Shown here in pieces: positions 32,092-40,297 of a stretch of 45,455 nt of DNA. How positions within the stretch are numbered: position 1 is the stretch's first letter; each line of letters starts with the position of its first letter. A program made the position numbers and the translations under genes. Under the pieces are notes generated by a model that searched no databases, was not told the origin of the DNA, and worked only from the letters and a program-made list of their open reading frames with translations. Source of the DNA: Oscillospiraceae bacterium. Its GTDB lineage: Bacteria > Bacillota_A > Clostridia > Oscillospirales > Oscillospiraceae. The stretch covers positions 1 to 45,455 of the forward strand of contig JAFUCD010000015.1 in the NCBI GenBank assembly GCA_017459865.1, given 5' to 3'.

Positions 32092-32302
32092 GCTTTCTCT
32101 CCTTCTCTGTGATGATCTCGATATGGTTGAGCGCGAATTCCATGCTCATGGTGAGCAGCTCATTGCGCGTCCTGCCCGCCGCGGCCGCGGCGGCGTCGAT
32201 GTCCCGCAGCATGTCCTTCGGCAGCCGGACCGAGATCACGGACGTCTCCCCTGTATACTTTCTCGCCTCCAGGCGAAACACGGGCTCCGCCAATGCGCTC
32301 AT
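32078..32302 (-). CDS. Ribbon-helix-helix regulator
   Basis: The 74-residue protein is a CopG/Arc-type ribbon-helix-helix protein: the strand 'TSVISVRLP' is followed by 'MLRDIDAAAAAAGRTRNELL'. Such dimers bind short palindromes. The gene overlaps the TIR3 start, so it is co-translated and probably represses its own operon through the palindrome at 32346-32359. A GGGAG box directly abuts ATG 32302; a TTG four codons later has better spacing and is a possible alternative start. Confidence 0.82.
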   Translation of the reverse strand: MSALAEPVFRLEARKYTGETSVISVRLPKDMLRDIDAAAAAAGRTRNELLTMSMEFALNHIEIITEKERKHGDH

Positions 32303-32329
32303 CTCCCTTCTGTTCGTGTTGGTTATGAT

Positions 32330-32365
32330 ACGTCAAGTTTATTGTACTACAATTGTAGTGCGTCT
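32330..32365 (-). promoter_or_regulatory. Promoter and palindromic operator of the RHH-TIR3 operon
   Basis: Read leftward, TTGTAG overlaps the perfect 14-bp palindrome ACTACAATTGTAGT (32346-32359) and is followed at 16 bp by TATCAT. A dimeric ribbon-helix-helix protein bound here would block the -35 region. A related half-site arrangement, TTGTAGTACAA, occurs at 45314-45324 before the last gene of the window. Confidence 0.65.
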
Positions 32366-32453
32366 GCAAACACTTCTGAGAATCTCACAGGGATTCTACC
32401 AATGTTACAAAAACACGCATGGAAATTTGTAGAATATTGCAGCGCGGACATGG

Positions 32454-32491
32454 AAAAAGCACGCGGAGCGACGGTCGGTCGCTTCGCGTGC
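32454..32491 (-). terminator. Intrinsic terminator of glgAB
   Basis: Read leftward, a 14-bp stem with one mismatch (32478-32491 with 32459-32472) is followed by TTTTT (32454-32458). It closes the glgA-glgB operon. Confidence 0.85.
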
Positions 32492-32516
32492 CTGAATCTG
32501 ATTTTGTATGCGGTTT

Positions 32517-34499
32517 TTATGCTTCCGCGGGGATCGGGCGGAGCACCATGGCGGTCCTGGACGGGAGGCCGAGCTGCAGGGCGCTCCCCTCGTGCCCCGG
32601 CACATAGGCCGAGCGCGGCTCGTGCCCGATGCGGTCAAAGCCGCCGAACGCCGCGTCGTCCGAGGTGAAGAGCACCTCGTGATCCCGCGGTACCGGGACC
32701 GGGATCACATAGTCCTCGTGCCCGCGCTGCGGATCGAAGTTGAACACGAAGATCAGCCCGCCGCGCTCGTAGGCGAGAATGTGGTCCTGCTGATTGAGCA
32801 GAAGGAGCTTGGCATAAGGGGCGTCGAGCACGGCATGCTCGTTCGCCGTGCGGAGCATCGCCGCGTCGAAGGCATTGAGCTGCCCGTATTTCAGATAGCC
32901 GTTTTCCACCAGACTCCATTGGCGGCGGCAGTACTGATAGCTCCAGCCGTTGCCCTCGCGCGGGAAATCGATCCACTCGGGATGCCCGAACTCGTTGCCC
33001 ATGAAGTTCAGATAGCCGTTGCCGCCGGCGCTCATGGTGAGCAGGCGCAGCAGCTTGTGCAGCGCCATGGCGCGGTCGATGACGGGATTATGGCATGCGC
33101 GGTCCATGTCGGTATACATGCGCGCCTCGGCGAGCCGGAACATGACCGTCTGGTCGCCGACGAGCGCCTGATCATGGCTCTCGACATAGGCGATCGTAGG
33201 CGCCATGCGCGCCGTAAGCTCATGCCAGATGTAATCGAGGCTCCAGTCCTCGTCGCGCTGCTCCTTGATCAGCCGGATCCACATGTCCGGCAGCCCCATG
33301 GCGAGCCGATAATCAAAGCCGATGCCGCCCTCGGCGACCGGGACGCACATGCCCGGCATACCGGACATGTCCTCCGCGATCGTGATCGCGCAGGGCCTGA
33401 CCGCGCGGATGAGCTCGTTTGCCAGCCGCAGATACGTCACGGCCTCGACGTCCGTGTTGTCCGTGAAGTACATGCGCAGGTCCGTGAACGCCGAGCCGAG
33501 CGCGTGATCATGATAGAGCATGCTCGTCACGCCGTCGAAGCGGAAGCCGTCGAAGTGATACTCCGTGAGCCAGAATTTGAGGTTCGACAGCAGGAAGTGC
33601 AGCACCTCGGGCTTGCCGTAGTCAAAGCACTTCGTGCCCCAGGCGGGGTGGTCGCCCTGGGGTCCGGCGTGGAAGAACTGATACTCCGTGCCGTCGAAGG
33701 CGTTGATGCCCTCGACGGTGTTTTTCACCGCGTGGGAGTGCACCAGATCCAGCAGCACCGCCAGCCCCATGCCGTGCGCCTTGTCCACGAGATATTTCAG
33801 CTCCTCCGGGAAGCCGAAGCGGCTGGAGGCGGCAAAGAAATTCGAAACCTGATAGCCGAACGAGCCGTAGTAGGGGTGCTCCATGATCGCCATGAGCTGG
33901 ATCGTGTTATACCCCAGCGCCTTCACGCGCGGCAGCACCTCGTCGGCAAACTCCCGATACGTGCCCGGGCGGTATTCCTCCGTCGCCATGCCGACGTGCG
34001 TCTCATAGATGAGCAGCGGTCCCTTCGGCGTAAAGTCGGCGTCCGTCCACGGATAGGGCTCCACGGGGTCCCAGACCTCGCAGATCCAGTCATAGCTGAC
34101 CGGGTCCTGCACGACGCGGCGGGCATAGAGCGGGATGTGGATGCTCATGCGGTCGCCGTTGCGCACGACGGTGCGGACGCGGCTGCCGTCGTGCAGCGCG
34201 TCCTCGGGGAGGCGCAGCTCCCAGTTGCCGTTTTCCAGACGGGTCAGCGGCGCGGCGGTCTCGTTCCAGTCGTTGAAATCGCCCATGAGGTACACCGCGT
34301 CCGCGGCGGGCGCCCATTCGCGATAGACCCAGCCGCTCTCGGTGTGGTGAAAGCCGTAGTATTCATGGGCGTTGGCAAAATCGCTCAGACTGCCGCCCTG
34401 CGTCAGCACATAGCGCACATGCTGATAGGTCCCGATATGGTGCTCGAGCTGTCCCCTGTACGGGAGCAGCGCGGGGTCCCGCTGGAAGATCTGATACAA
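32517..34499 (-). CDS. glgB: 1,4-alpha-glucan branching enzyme
   Basis: The 660-residue GH13 enzyme transfers glucan segments to make alpha-1,6 branches in glycogen. An N-terminal CBM48-like part (about 50-135) precedes the barrel. The catalytic triad is visible: D322 in 'FRFDGVTSM', E376 in 'TIAEDMSG' and D443 in 'ESHDQ'; 'DLVHSH' at 251-256 is the substrate-binding motif. The 'NEFGHPEWIDFPREG' region resembles eukaryote-type branching enzymes. Translation starts with TTG at 34499, which has an AAAGGGGA box at proper distance. It follows glgA by 57 bp. Confidence 0.95.
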   Translation of the reverse strand: MYQIFQRDPALLPYRGQLEHHIGTYQHVRYVLTQGGSLSDFANAHEYYGFHHTESGWVYREWAPAADAVYLMGDFNDWNETAAPLTRLENGNWELRLPEDALHDGSRVRTVVRNGDRMSIHIPLYARRVVQDPVSYDWICEVWDPVEPYPWTDADFTPKGPLLIYETHVGMATEEYRPGTYREFADEVLPRVKALGYNTIQLMAIMEHPYYGSFGYQVSNFFAASSRFGFPEELKYLVDKAHGMGLAVLLDLVHSHAVKNTVEGINAFDGTEYQFFHAGPQGDHPAWGTKCFDYGKPEVLHFLLSNLKFWLTEYHFDGFRFDGVTSMLYHDHALGSAFTDLRMYFTDNTDVEAVTYLRLANELIRAVRPCAITIAEDMSGMPGMCVPVAEGGIGFDYRLAMGLPDMWIRLIKEQRDEDWSLDYIWHELTARMAPTIAYVESHDQALVGDQTVMFRLAEARMYTDMDRACHNPVIDRAMALHKLLRLLTMSAGGNGYLNFMGNEFGHPEWIDFPREGNGWSYQYCRRQWSLVENGYLKYGQLNAFDAAMLRTANEHAVLDAPYAKLLLLNQQDHILAYERGGLIFVFNFDPQRGHEDYVIPVPVPRDHEVLFTSDDAAFGGFDRIGHEPRSAYVPGHEGSALQLGLPSRTAMVLRPIPAEA

Positions 34500-34556
34500 G
34501 ATGGTTTCCCCTTTCTGTCGCTTCGTTCTCTGTCTGCCGGCGAAGCTCCGGCGGTG

Positions 34557-36125
34557 TCAGTTTTCAGGCTTGAGCTGCAGATACAGCTCGCGATACTGTC
34601 TGGCGGAATTTTCCCAGGAAACATTCTTTTCCATGTCCCGCAGGACGATCGCGTCCCAGCGCTCGCGCTCGGTGAAATAGACGGTCTTGGCGCGGATGAT
34701 GGCGTCCAGCAGCAGCCCCGCCTCATAGCGGTCGAAGGTGAAGCCGTTGCCGACGTCTTCAAACTCGTTGTAGGGCGCGACCGTGTCCTTCAGACCGCCG
34801 GTCTCGCGCACGATGGGCACGGTGCCGTAGCGCATGGCGATCAGCTGCGTCAGACCGCAGGGCTCGAACAGGCTCGGTACCAGCAGCGCGTCCGCGCCGG
34901 CATAGATCTGGTGCGCCAGCGCCTCGTCATAGGCGATGTAGGCGCAGACGGTGCCCTTGTTCTCGCTCTCGTACCAGCGGAAGGCGTCCTCATAGCGCCC
35001 GTCGCCCGTGCCGAGGATGACGACCTGCGTGTTGCCGTCGAGCAGCTCCGGGAAGACGGCGTTGACGAGATCGAGTCCCTTCTGATCCGTCAGACGGGAG
35101 ATCAGCCCGATGAGCATCTTGTTCTCATCCTGCTCCAGACCCAGCCGCTCCTGCAGAGCGCGCTTGTTCTCCTTCTTCTGTTTGAGCACGGTCTTCGCGT
35201 CGTAATTGGCGGTGAGCAGCTTGTCCGTCGCGGCGTTCCAGATATCGACGTCGATGCCGTTGACGATGCCGCGCAGCTTGCCGGAGTGATACCGCAGGTG
35301 CGCGTCCAGATTCTCGCCGAAGAAGGGCGTCTGGATCTCCCAGGCGTAGGTGGCGCTGACGGTGGTGATGCTGTCGGCATAGGCAAGCCCGCCCTTGAAC
35401 ATGTTCGCGCCGTCGTCGCCCTGCTTCATGACCGCGTAATCGAAGACGTGGTCGGGCAGCCCGGACCAGTATTTCAGCGTCGGGATGTTGTAGATGCCCT
35501 GGAAGCGCAGGTTGTGGATCGTGATCACGGACTTCGCGCCGCCGATCTTCGTATCGGCAAAGAGCGTTCGCAGATAGATCGGCACCAGACCCGCCTGCCA
35601 GTCATGGCAATGGACGACGTCCGGGATCCAGTCGAGATAATTCAGCGCGGCGAGCGCGGCCTTGCCGAAGAAGCAATACTTCGGGATGTCCTCGACCAGA
35701 TCGGTATAGGGGTTGCCCCAGCTGAAGAAGTCCTCGTTGTCGATGAAGTCATAGACCACGCCGTCCATGACCATCTCCATGATGCCGACATAGAACTTGC
35801 GTCCGTCGGCGCACAGGTCCATCCAGAATTCTCCGCGGTACTCCATCTGCTCCTGGAACTTCGCGGGGATGCACTTATACCGCGGCAGGATCACGCGCAC
35901 GTCGCAGTTGAGCTTCGTCAGCGCGCGCGGCAGGGCGTACATCACGTCGCCCAGTCCGCCGGTCTTGACGAAGGGATAACACTCCGAGCCGATGAACGCG
36001 ACACTGCGGCGCGGCTGCGGCACGGTCTCGGCCGCGGGCGCGGCCTTTTTCCTTCTCTGAACAGGTTTCTTGCTTGCGGTGACCTTCTCGTTCTCTTTTG
36101 CAGAGGCGGCTTTTTTCGCAGACAT
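34557..36125 (-). CDS. glgA: Glycogen synthase
   Basis: The 522-residue GT5 enzyme adds glucose from ADP-glucose to glycogen. After an unusual Lys/Ala-rich N-terminal extension of about 38 residues, the catalytic part begins with 'SVAFIGSECYPFVKTGGLGDV', here split around the ADP-glucose motif KTGGLGDV near residue 54; the C-terminal half has 'LVPSLFEPCGLTQLIAMRYG' and 'RETGGLKDTV'. ATG 36125 has a GGAG box eight bases away; an ATG at 36131 is too close. It is the first gene of glgAB, driven by the promoter at 36193-36221. Confidence 0.94.
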   Translation of the reverse strand: MSAKKAASAKENEKVTASKKPVQRRKKAAPAAETVPQPRRSVAFIGSECYPFVKTGGLGDVMYALPRALTKLNCDVRVILPRYKCIPAKFQEQMEYRGEFWMDLCADGRKFYVGIMEMVMDGVVYDFIDNEDFFSWGNPYTDLVEDIPKYCFFGKAALAALNYLDWIPDVVHCHDWQAGLVPIYLRTLFADTKIGGAKSVITIHNLRFQGIYNIPTLKYWSGLPDHVFDYAVMKQGDDGANMFKGGLAYADSITTVSATYAWEIQTPFFGENLDAHLRYHSGKLRGIVNGIDVDIWNAATDKLLTANYDAKTVLKQKKENKRALQERLGLEQDENKMLIGLISRLTDQKGLDLVNAVFPELLDGNTQVVILGTGDGRYEDAFRWYESENKGTVCAYIAYDEALAHQIYAGADALLVPSLFEPCGLTQLIAMRYGTVPIVRETGGLKDTVAPYNEFEDVGNGFTFDRYEAGLLLDAIIRAKTVYFTERERWDAIVLRDMEKNVSWENSARQYRELYLQLKPEN

Positions 36126-36192
36126 AAGCATTCTCCTTTTTCAAGCACGGCGCGCGGCGCGCGTCCGGATCATACAGCGCTTTCCATTTCCT

Positions 36193-36221
36193 ATTATAGC
36201 CTCCGGCGGCAGGGATTTCAA
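36193..36221 (-). promoter_or_regulatory. Promoter of glgAB
   Basis: Read leftward, TTGAAA (36216-36221), a 17-bp spacer and TATAAT (36193-36198) form a strong sigma-A promoter about 65 bp before the glgA start codon. Confidence 0.8.
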
Positions 36222-36227
36222 TAACCA

Positions 36228-36257
36228 AAAAGGCGGGTGCTGACGCAACCCGCCCTA
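36228..36257 (-). terminator. Intrinsic terminator of the MATE gene (REP-like)
   Basis: Read leftward, a 7-bp stem GGCGGGT/ACCCGCC is followed by TTTTTGG. On the plus strand it ends with CCGCCCTAC, the signature of the REP-like hairpins in this window, so one element may have been recruited as a terminator. Confidence 0.75.
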
Positions 36258-36263
36258 CATTGC

Positions 36264-37652
36264 TCAGGCTTTGCCGGTGAGATTGTTGACCCACTTCCGG
36301 CTTTTGACGAGAACATAGCCGATGACGCACTTGATCAGGTCGAGCGCGTACACGACCAGGTACATCGGCACGATGGGCATGTGCGTCAGGCGGCTGAGCG
36401 CAAACGCCGCCGGAACGCTGACGCCCCAGACGAACACGCTGTCGAACAGGAACGTGATGAACGTCTTGCCGCCGGAACGGAGCGTGAAATAGCAGCTGTT
36501 GGTGAAGGCGTTGACCGGCATCATCGCCGCGCTCACGAGCAGGAACGACACCGCCAGACGCTTGACCGGCGCCGTGGTGTTATACAGCTCCGGCACCAGC
36601 GGCGCGATGACCGCCATGACCGCGCCGACCGCCGTGCACAGCACCACGGCAAAGGCGATGAGCTTGCGGTCCTCGTCCACGGCGCGCTCGGTCTCGCCCG
36701 AGCCGAGCAGTTGGCCGATGATGATGGACACCGTCGTTCCCATGGAGAGGAAGGCGCAGAAGAAGAGATTTGAGATCGTGCTGGAGATGTTCAGCGCCGA
36801 GATGACCTCCAGCCCGCGCACGGAATAGCACTGGTTGAGCACCGTCATGCCGCTCGACCAGAGCAGCTCGTTGACCAGCAGCGGCAGTCCCAGCTTCGCC
36901 ATGCGCCGGAGCAGCGCGCCCGGCACGCGCGGCGAGCGGTACACCCCCACGATATACGGACAGGCGTCCGTGTGGCGGTGTGTCCAGACGGCGACGATGC
37001 CCATCTCGACAAAGCGGGAGGCCACGGTGGCGATCGCCGCGCCGCGGACGCCGAGCACCGGCAGCCCGAGCTTGCCGAAGATGAGGAGATAGTTGCCCAC
37101 GAGATTCACGCCGACGGCGATGAGTCCCGCCTTCATCGGCAGCATCGTCTCGCCCGTCTCGCGCAGCGTGCCGGCATAGACCTGCACGACCGCGAACGGC
37201 AGCATCTGCCAGAGCATCACGCGCAGATACTGCATGGCAGCGGCGTGCGTGGCGTCCAGATCGAGCCCCGCCTCGCCCTCGTGCAGGAACAGGCGGACGA
37301 GATCCGCCCCGTGCGTGAGCAGGACCGCGGCAAACACCACGAAGGCCGCGAGCGCGAGATAGAGCTTGGCGCGGAACGTGTGGCGCACGCCCGCGTGGTC
37401 CTCCGCGCCGTAAAACTGCGCCGTCAGGATGCCTGGCCCCGCGAGTGCGCCGAAGATGCACAGCGCGAACACGAACAGAAGCTGATTGACGATGGCGACG
37501 CCGCTCATCGGCTCGGTGCCGATCTGCCCCACCATCAGGTTATCCAGCAGACTCACGAAATTCGTGATCACCTGCTGGATGAGGACCGGGACCATCACCG
37601 CAAACACTCTGCGGTAAAACGGCTTGTCCCCGATAAAACGCCGAATGCCCAC
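36264..37652 (-). CDS. MATE-family efflux transporter
   Basis: The 462-residue protein has about twelve hydrophobic segments in two homologous halves and MATE features such as 'VLIQQVITNFVSLLDNLMVGQIG' (split here) near residue 25 and 'GNYLLIFG' near 190. MATE proteins export drugs or metabolites with a Na+ or H+ gradient. Translation starts with GTG at 37652, supported by an AAAGGAGGGAG box five bases upstream. It appears monocistronic. Confidence 0.93.
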   Translation of the reverse strand: MGIRRFIGDKPFYRRVFAVMVPVLIQQVITNFVSLLDNLMVGQIGTEPMSGVAIVNQLLFVFALCIFGALAGPGILTAQFYGAEDHAGVRHTFRAKLYLALAAFVVFAAVLLTHGADLVRLFLHEGEAGLDLDATHAAAMQYLRVMLWQMLPFAVVQVYAGTLRETGETMLPMKAGLIAVGVNLVGNYLLIFGKLGLPVLGVRGAAIATVASRFVEMGIVAVWTHRHTDACPYIVGVYRSPRVPGALLRRMAKLGLPLLVNELLWSSGMTVLNQCYSVRGLEVISALNISSTISNLFFCAFLSMGTTVSIIIGQLLGSGETERAVDEDRKLIAFAVVLCTAVGAVMAVIAPLVPELYNTTAPVKRLAVSFLLVSAAMMPVNAFTNSCYFTLRSGGKTFITFLFDSVFVWGVSVPAAFALSRLTHMPIVPMYLVVYALDLIKCVIGYVLVKSRKWVNNLTGKA

Positions 37653-37716
37653 GGCAGCTCCCTCCTTTTCGTTTTGATATGCGAAGGCAGTATATCACTT
37701 GTTCCGGCAAAAAGCA

Positions 37717-37755
37717 ACAGCGTCTGTACACACGCGCGGTGTGGGCAGACGCTGT
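37717..37755 (-). terminator. Intrinsic terminator of the MMPL gene
   Basis: A perfect 10-bp stem ACAGCGTCTG/CAGACGCTGT (37717-37726, 37746-37755) is followed leftward by TGCTTTTTG. Confidence 0.8.
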
Positions 37756-37771
37756 CTGTGACGCTGTTTTT

Positions 37772-39922
37772 TCAGCGCTTTTTTGCGATCAGCCGGTCGA
37801 ACGCCGAGAGCAGTCCCGGCAGGATCAGCAGGATCAGCACGACGGCACTGGTGCTGCCGAGGGCGATCGTGGTGCAGACCTGCGCGATGCTCTGCGTGGT
37901 GCAGAACACGCCAAGGATCGCCGTGACACCGATCAGGATCAGACCGGAGGTCATGATCGTGTGGATCGAGTTGGCATAAGCGCCGCGCAGCGCGCCGAGC
38001 CGGTCCGTCGTCCGGCGCAGCTCGCGATAGTAGTTGGAAAACAAAATGGCATAGTCGATCGTCGCGCCCATGAGGATGCCCTGCACGATCAGCAGCGCCA
38101 GATAATACACGTCATAGCCCTGCCAGCCCATGGCCGTGACCGTGATGTAAACGCCGCACTGCACGAGCAGCACCAGCAGCAGCGGAATCACCGGCGAGCG
38201 GAACGTCAGCAGCACGACGAGGAAGATCGCCGCCGCCGTGATGAGCGTGACCGTGAGATATTCGCGGCTGAAGTTCGCCTCCATCTCATGCACCATCGCG
38301 GACGTGCCGATCAGATAGGTCTCGCCGGAGAAGTCCTGCTCACAGCGCGCATAGAGCGTGTCCAGAAACGCAGTCGTCTCGTCCGAGTCCTCGGGATAGG
38401 TCGTCTGGATCACGACGCGCGACCAATGCTCGCCGATCATCTGCGCCTTCTGCGTCTCGATCTCGCCGCGCATCATGGAGAACACCAGCGGCGCCTCGTC
38501 GCCGAAGAACGCGGCGAGGTCGGCGTTGCGCGTGAACAGCTCCGTGAACTGATCGAGCGACAGCGTGGCGTCCGGGTCCGGGCTGTACGCGTCATAGATC
38601 AGCCCGACGAGCTGTGCCGTGGCGGGGTTTTCCTCCCCCTGCGACATGGTCTCGGTCATCTGCTCGCGCGTCATGGGCACGCCGAGCGTGTTGGCGTAGG
38701 CCTGCACGGCGCGGACGCGCTCGTCCTGCTCCAGCTCCGCGATCAGCGGCAGCACCGCGTCCTCATCCGTGTTCTCATACAGGAGCACGACGGTATTGTC
38801 CGCCGGGAAATACGGCGTGAGATCGTCCGTGAGATTCTCCGTGAAGATGATGGGTGTGAACTGCCGCAGGAAGAAGAACGCGGCAAACATCACCACGAAC
38901 ACGATCGGGATCACCCGGCGTGCCTTTTCGCTGAACACGGCGAGCCAGCCCGTCGGCAGCGGCAGGGTCTTTTTCGCGGTTTTGAAGATCAGCTCGTCCG
39001 CCCACAGGATCAGCGTCGGCAGCACAAAAAAGACGCATACCATGCTGATGAACACGCCCTTGGCGAGCACGAAGCCAAGCTCGCGACCGATCTTATAGGT
39101 CATGAACGCGAGCGCCAGCAGCCCCACGACCGTGGTCAGCGAGCTGGAGAGGATGGAGGAAAACGAGTGCTCCAGCGCCGCGGTCATGGCCTGACGCTTC
39201 GGCTGCCCTTCCCGTCGATAGTCGCGGTAGCGATTCATGAGGATGATGGAATAGTCCATGCTCAGCACGAGCTGCAGCACCGGACCGATCGCCATGGTGA
39301 GATCGGAAATGTAGCCGAACATGAGATTCGAGCCGAAGTTGATGACCACCGCCATGCCGATTGCGATGAGAAACAGCACCGGCTCGATCCACGATTGGCT
39401 CATGATCACGAGGATGATCACCACGATCGTGACGCCGATGGCGAGCAGCGTGAGCGGCACCTCGGTCTTCTGCGGCTCGTTCGTGCCGATCGTGAAGTCA
39501 TAGTCCGAGAACACATCCGCAAAATGCGCCTGCACGTTCCGCGCCGGATGGGAGTCGTAGCCGTCGTCCACGCTCACCACGAAGAGCGTGCGCCCGTCGC
39601 GGTTGTAGCGCGCGTCGCCGGAGACATACTCCACGCGCGAGACATAGACATGCTCCTCGATCGTCCTTTGGATCTCGGGGATCTCGCTTTCGTCAAGACC
39701 GTTGAACACGAAGCGGAACGTGCTCTGCTCCGGGTCGTTCGGGAACGCCTGCTGCAGCAGCTCCGTGCCGCGCCGCATCGCGGACTTCGACGGGAGATAG
39801 CGCGACATATCGGTGTTGATCTCCACGCGCAGCGCCATCGCGGCGCAGATCAGCGTGACGACAAGCGTGATCACTGCGAAGAGTCTGCGCCTGCGGACCA
39901 ATAATTCTGCCAGTTTGTTCAT
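37772..39922 (-). CDS. MMPL/RND-superfamily exporter
   Basis: The 716-residue protein has an N-terminal membrane segment (about 12-30), a large extracytoplasmic loop (30-165), five or six segments (about 170-370), a second loop (about 385-530) and a final set of segments to the end. The 'LSMDYSIILMNRYRDYR' segment near residue 250 and 'GATIDYAILFSNYYRE' near 645 are the paired GxxxDY-like motifs of MMPL proteins, with the Asp-Tyr that relays protons. Substrates are often lipids. ATG 39922 follows a GGGG box; the longer frame to 40018 lacks one. It stands alone. Confidence 0.9.
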   Translation of the reverse strand: MNKLAELLVRRRRLFAVITLVVTLICAAMALRVEINTDMSRYLPSKSAMRRGTELLQQAFPNDPEQSTFRFVFNGLDESEIPEIQRTIEEHVYVSRVEYVSGDARYNRDGRTLFVVSVDDGYDSHPARNVQAHFADVFSDYDFTIGTNEPQKTEVPLTLLAIGVTIVVIILVIMSQSWIEPVLFLIAIGMAVVINFGSNLMFGYISDLTMAIGPVLQLVLSMDYSIILMNRYRDYRREGQPKRQAMTAALEHSFSSILSSSLTTVVGLLALAFMTYKIGRELGFVLAKGVFISMVCVFFVLPTLILWADELIFKTAKKTLPLPTGWLAVFSEKARRVIPIVFVVMFAAFFFLRQFTPIIFTENLTDDLTPYFPADNTVVLLYENTDEDAVLPLIAELEQDERVRAVQAYANTLGVPMTREQMTETMSQGEENPATAQLVGLIYDAYSPDPDATLSLDQFTELFTRNADLAAFFGDEAPLVFSMMRGEIETQKAQMIGEHWSRVVIQTTYPEDSDETTAFLDTLYARCEQDFSGETYLIGTSAMVHEMEANFSREYLTVTLITAAAIFLVVLLTFRSPVIPLLLVLLVQCGVYITVTAMGWQGYDVYYLALLIVQGILMGATIDYAILFSNYYRELRRTTDRLGALRGAYANSIHTIMTSGLILIGVTAILGVFCTTQSIAQVCTTIALGSTSAVVLILLILPGLLSAFDRLIAKKR

Positions 39923-40019
39923 AAGCTCAACCCCTGCAGATTCGAATACGGGATGTAGATGGGTCACGATTATAAAGTAAAGAATTCCGGCAGGCTTGTC
40001 AAGTATTTCCGGGCGCAAA

Positions 40020-40283
40020 ACAGGCGCCCGGAGCTCCGGACGCCTGTCAGCTTGTCAAAAAAGTCCTTGATGGACATTTTTGACAAGCTGCGCAGTCGCC
40101 AATATGTTTGCTGCGCAAACAGCAAATCGCTTGAAAACCCCTGGTTTTCAAGCGATTTGCGGCGACGATAGATTTGACTCGAGGCGGGCCTTGCCCCCTC
40201 GAGCTCCCCCGCGGCTCTATTTTGGGAGCCAGCAGCATAGTTTTTTGACAGTCTCACAGGCGCCCGATTTCACGGACGCCTGT
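40020..40283. repeat. Structured intergenic element with nested inverted repeats
   Basis: This 375-bp gap between the MMPL start and the dnaJ stop holds several strong palindromes. ACAGGCG/CGCCTGT flank it on both sides (40020-40047 and 40256-40283). Inside are a 17-bp near-perfect pair around GCTTGTCAAAAA (40051-40090), a TGTTTGC/GCAAACA hairpin (about 40105-40121), a perfect 18-bp stem (40122-40139 with 40143-40160), and CTCGAG arms (40178-40203). GTCGCC (40095) and GGCGAC (40161) enclose the two middle hairpins, giving a branched structure. TGTCAAAAAA near the left and TTTTTTGACA near the right end are inverted, as in a miniature mobile element. No coding potential. Confidence 0.65.
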
Positions 40284-40297
40284 ATCAGATGCGATCG

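Noticed and set aside
32508..36224. A 1238-codon open frame on the plus strand
   Set aside because: It lies antisense to glgB and glgA, both full-length enzymes with intact catalytic motifs. High GC content lowers stop frequency on the opposite strand, and the product shows no domain.
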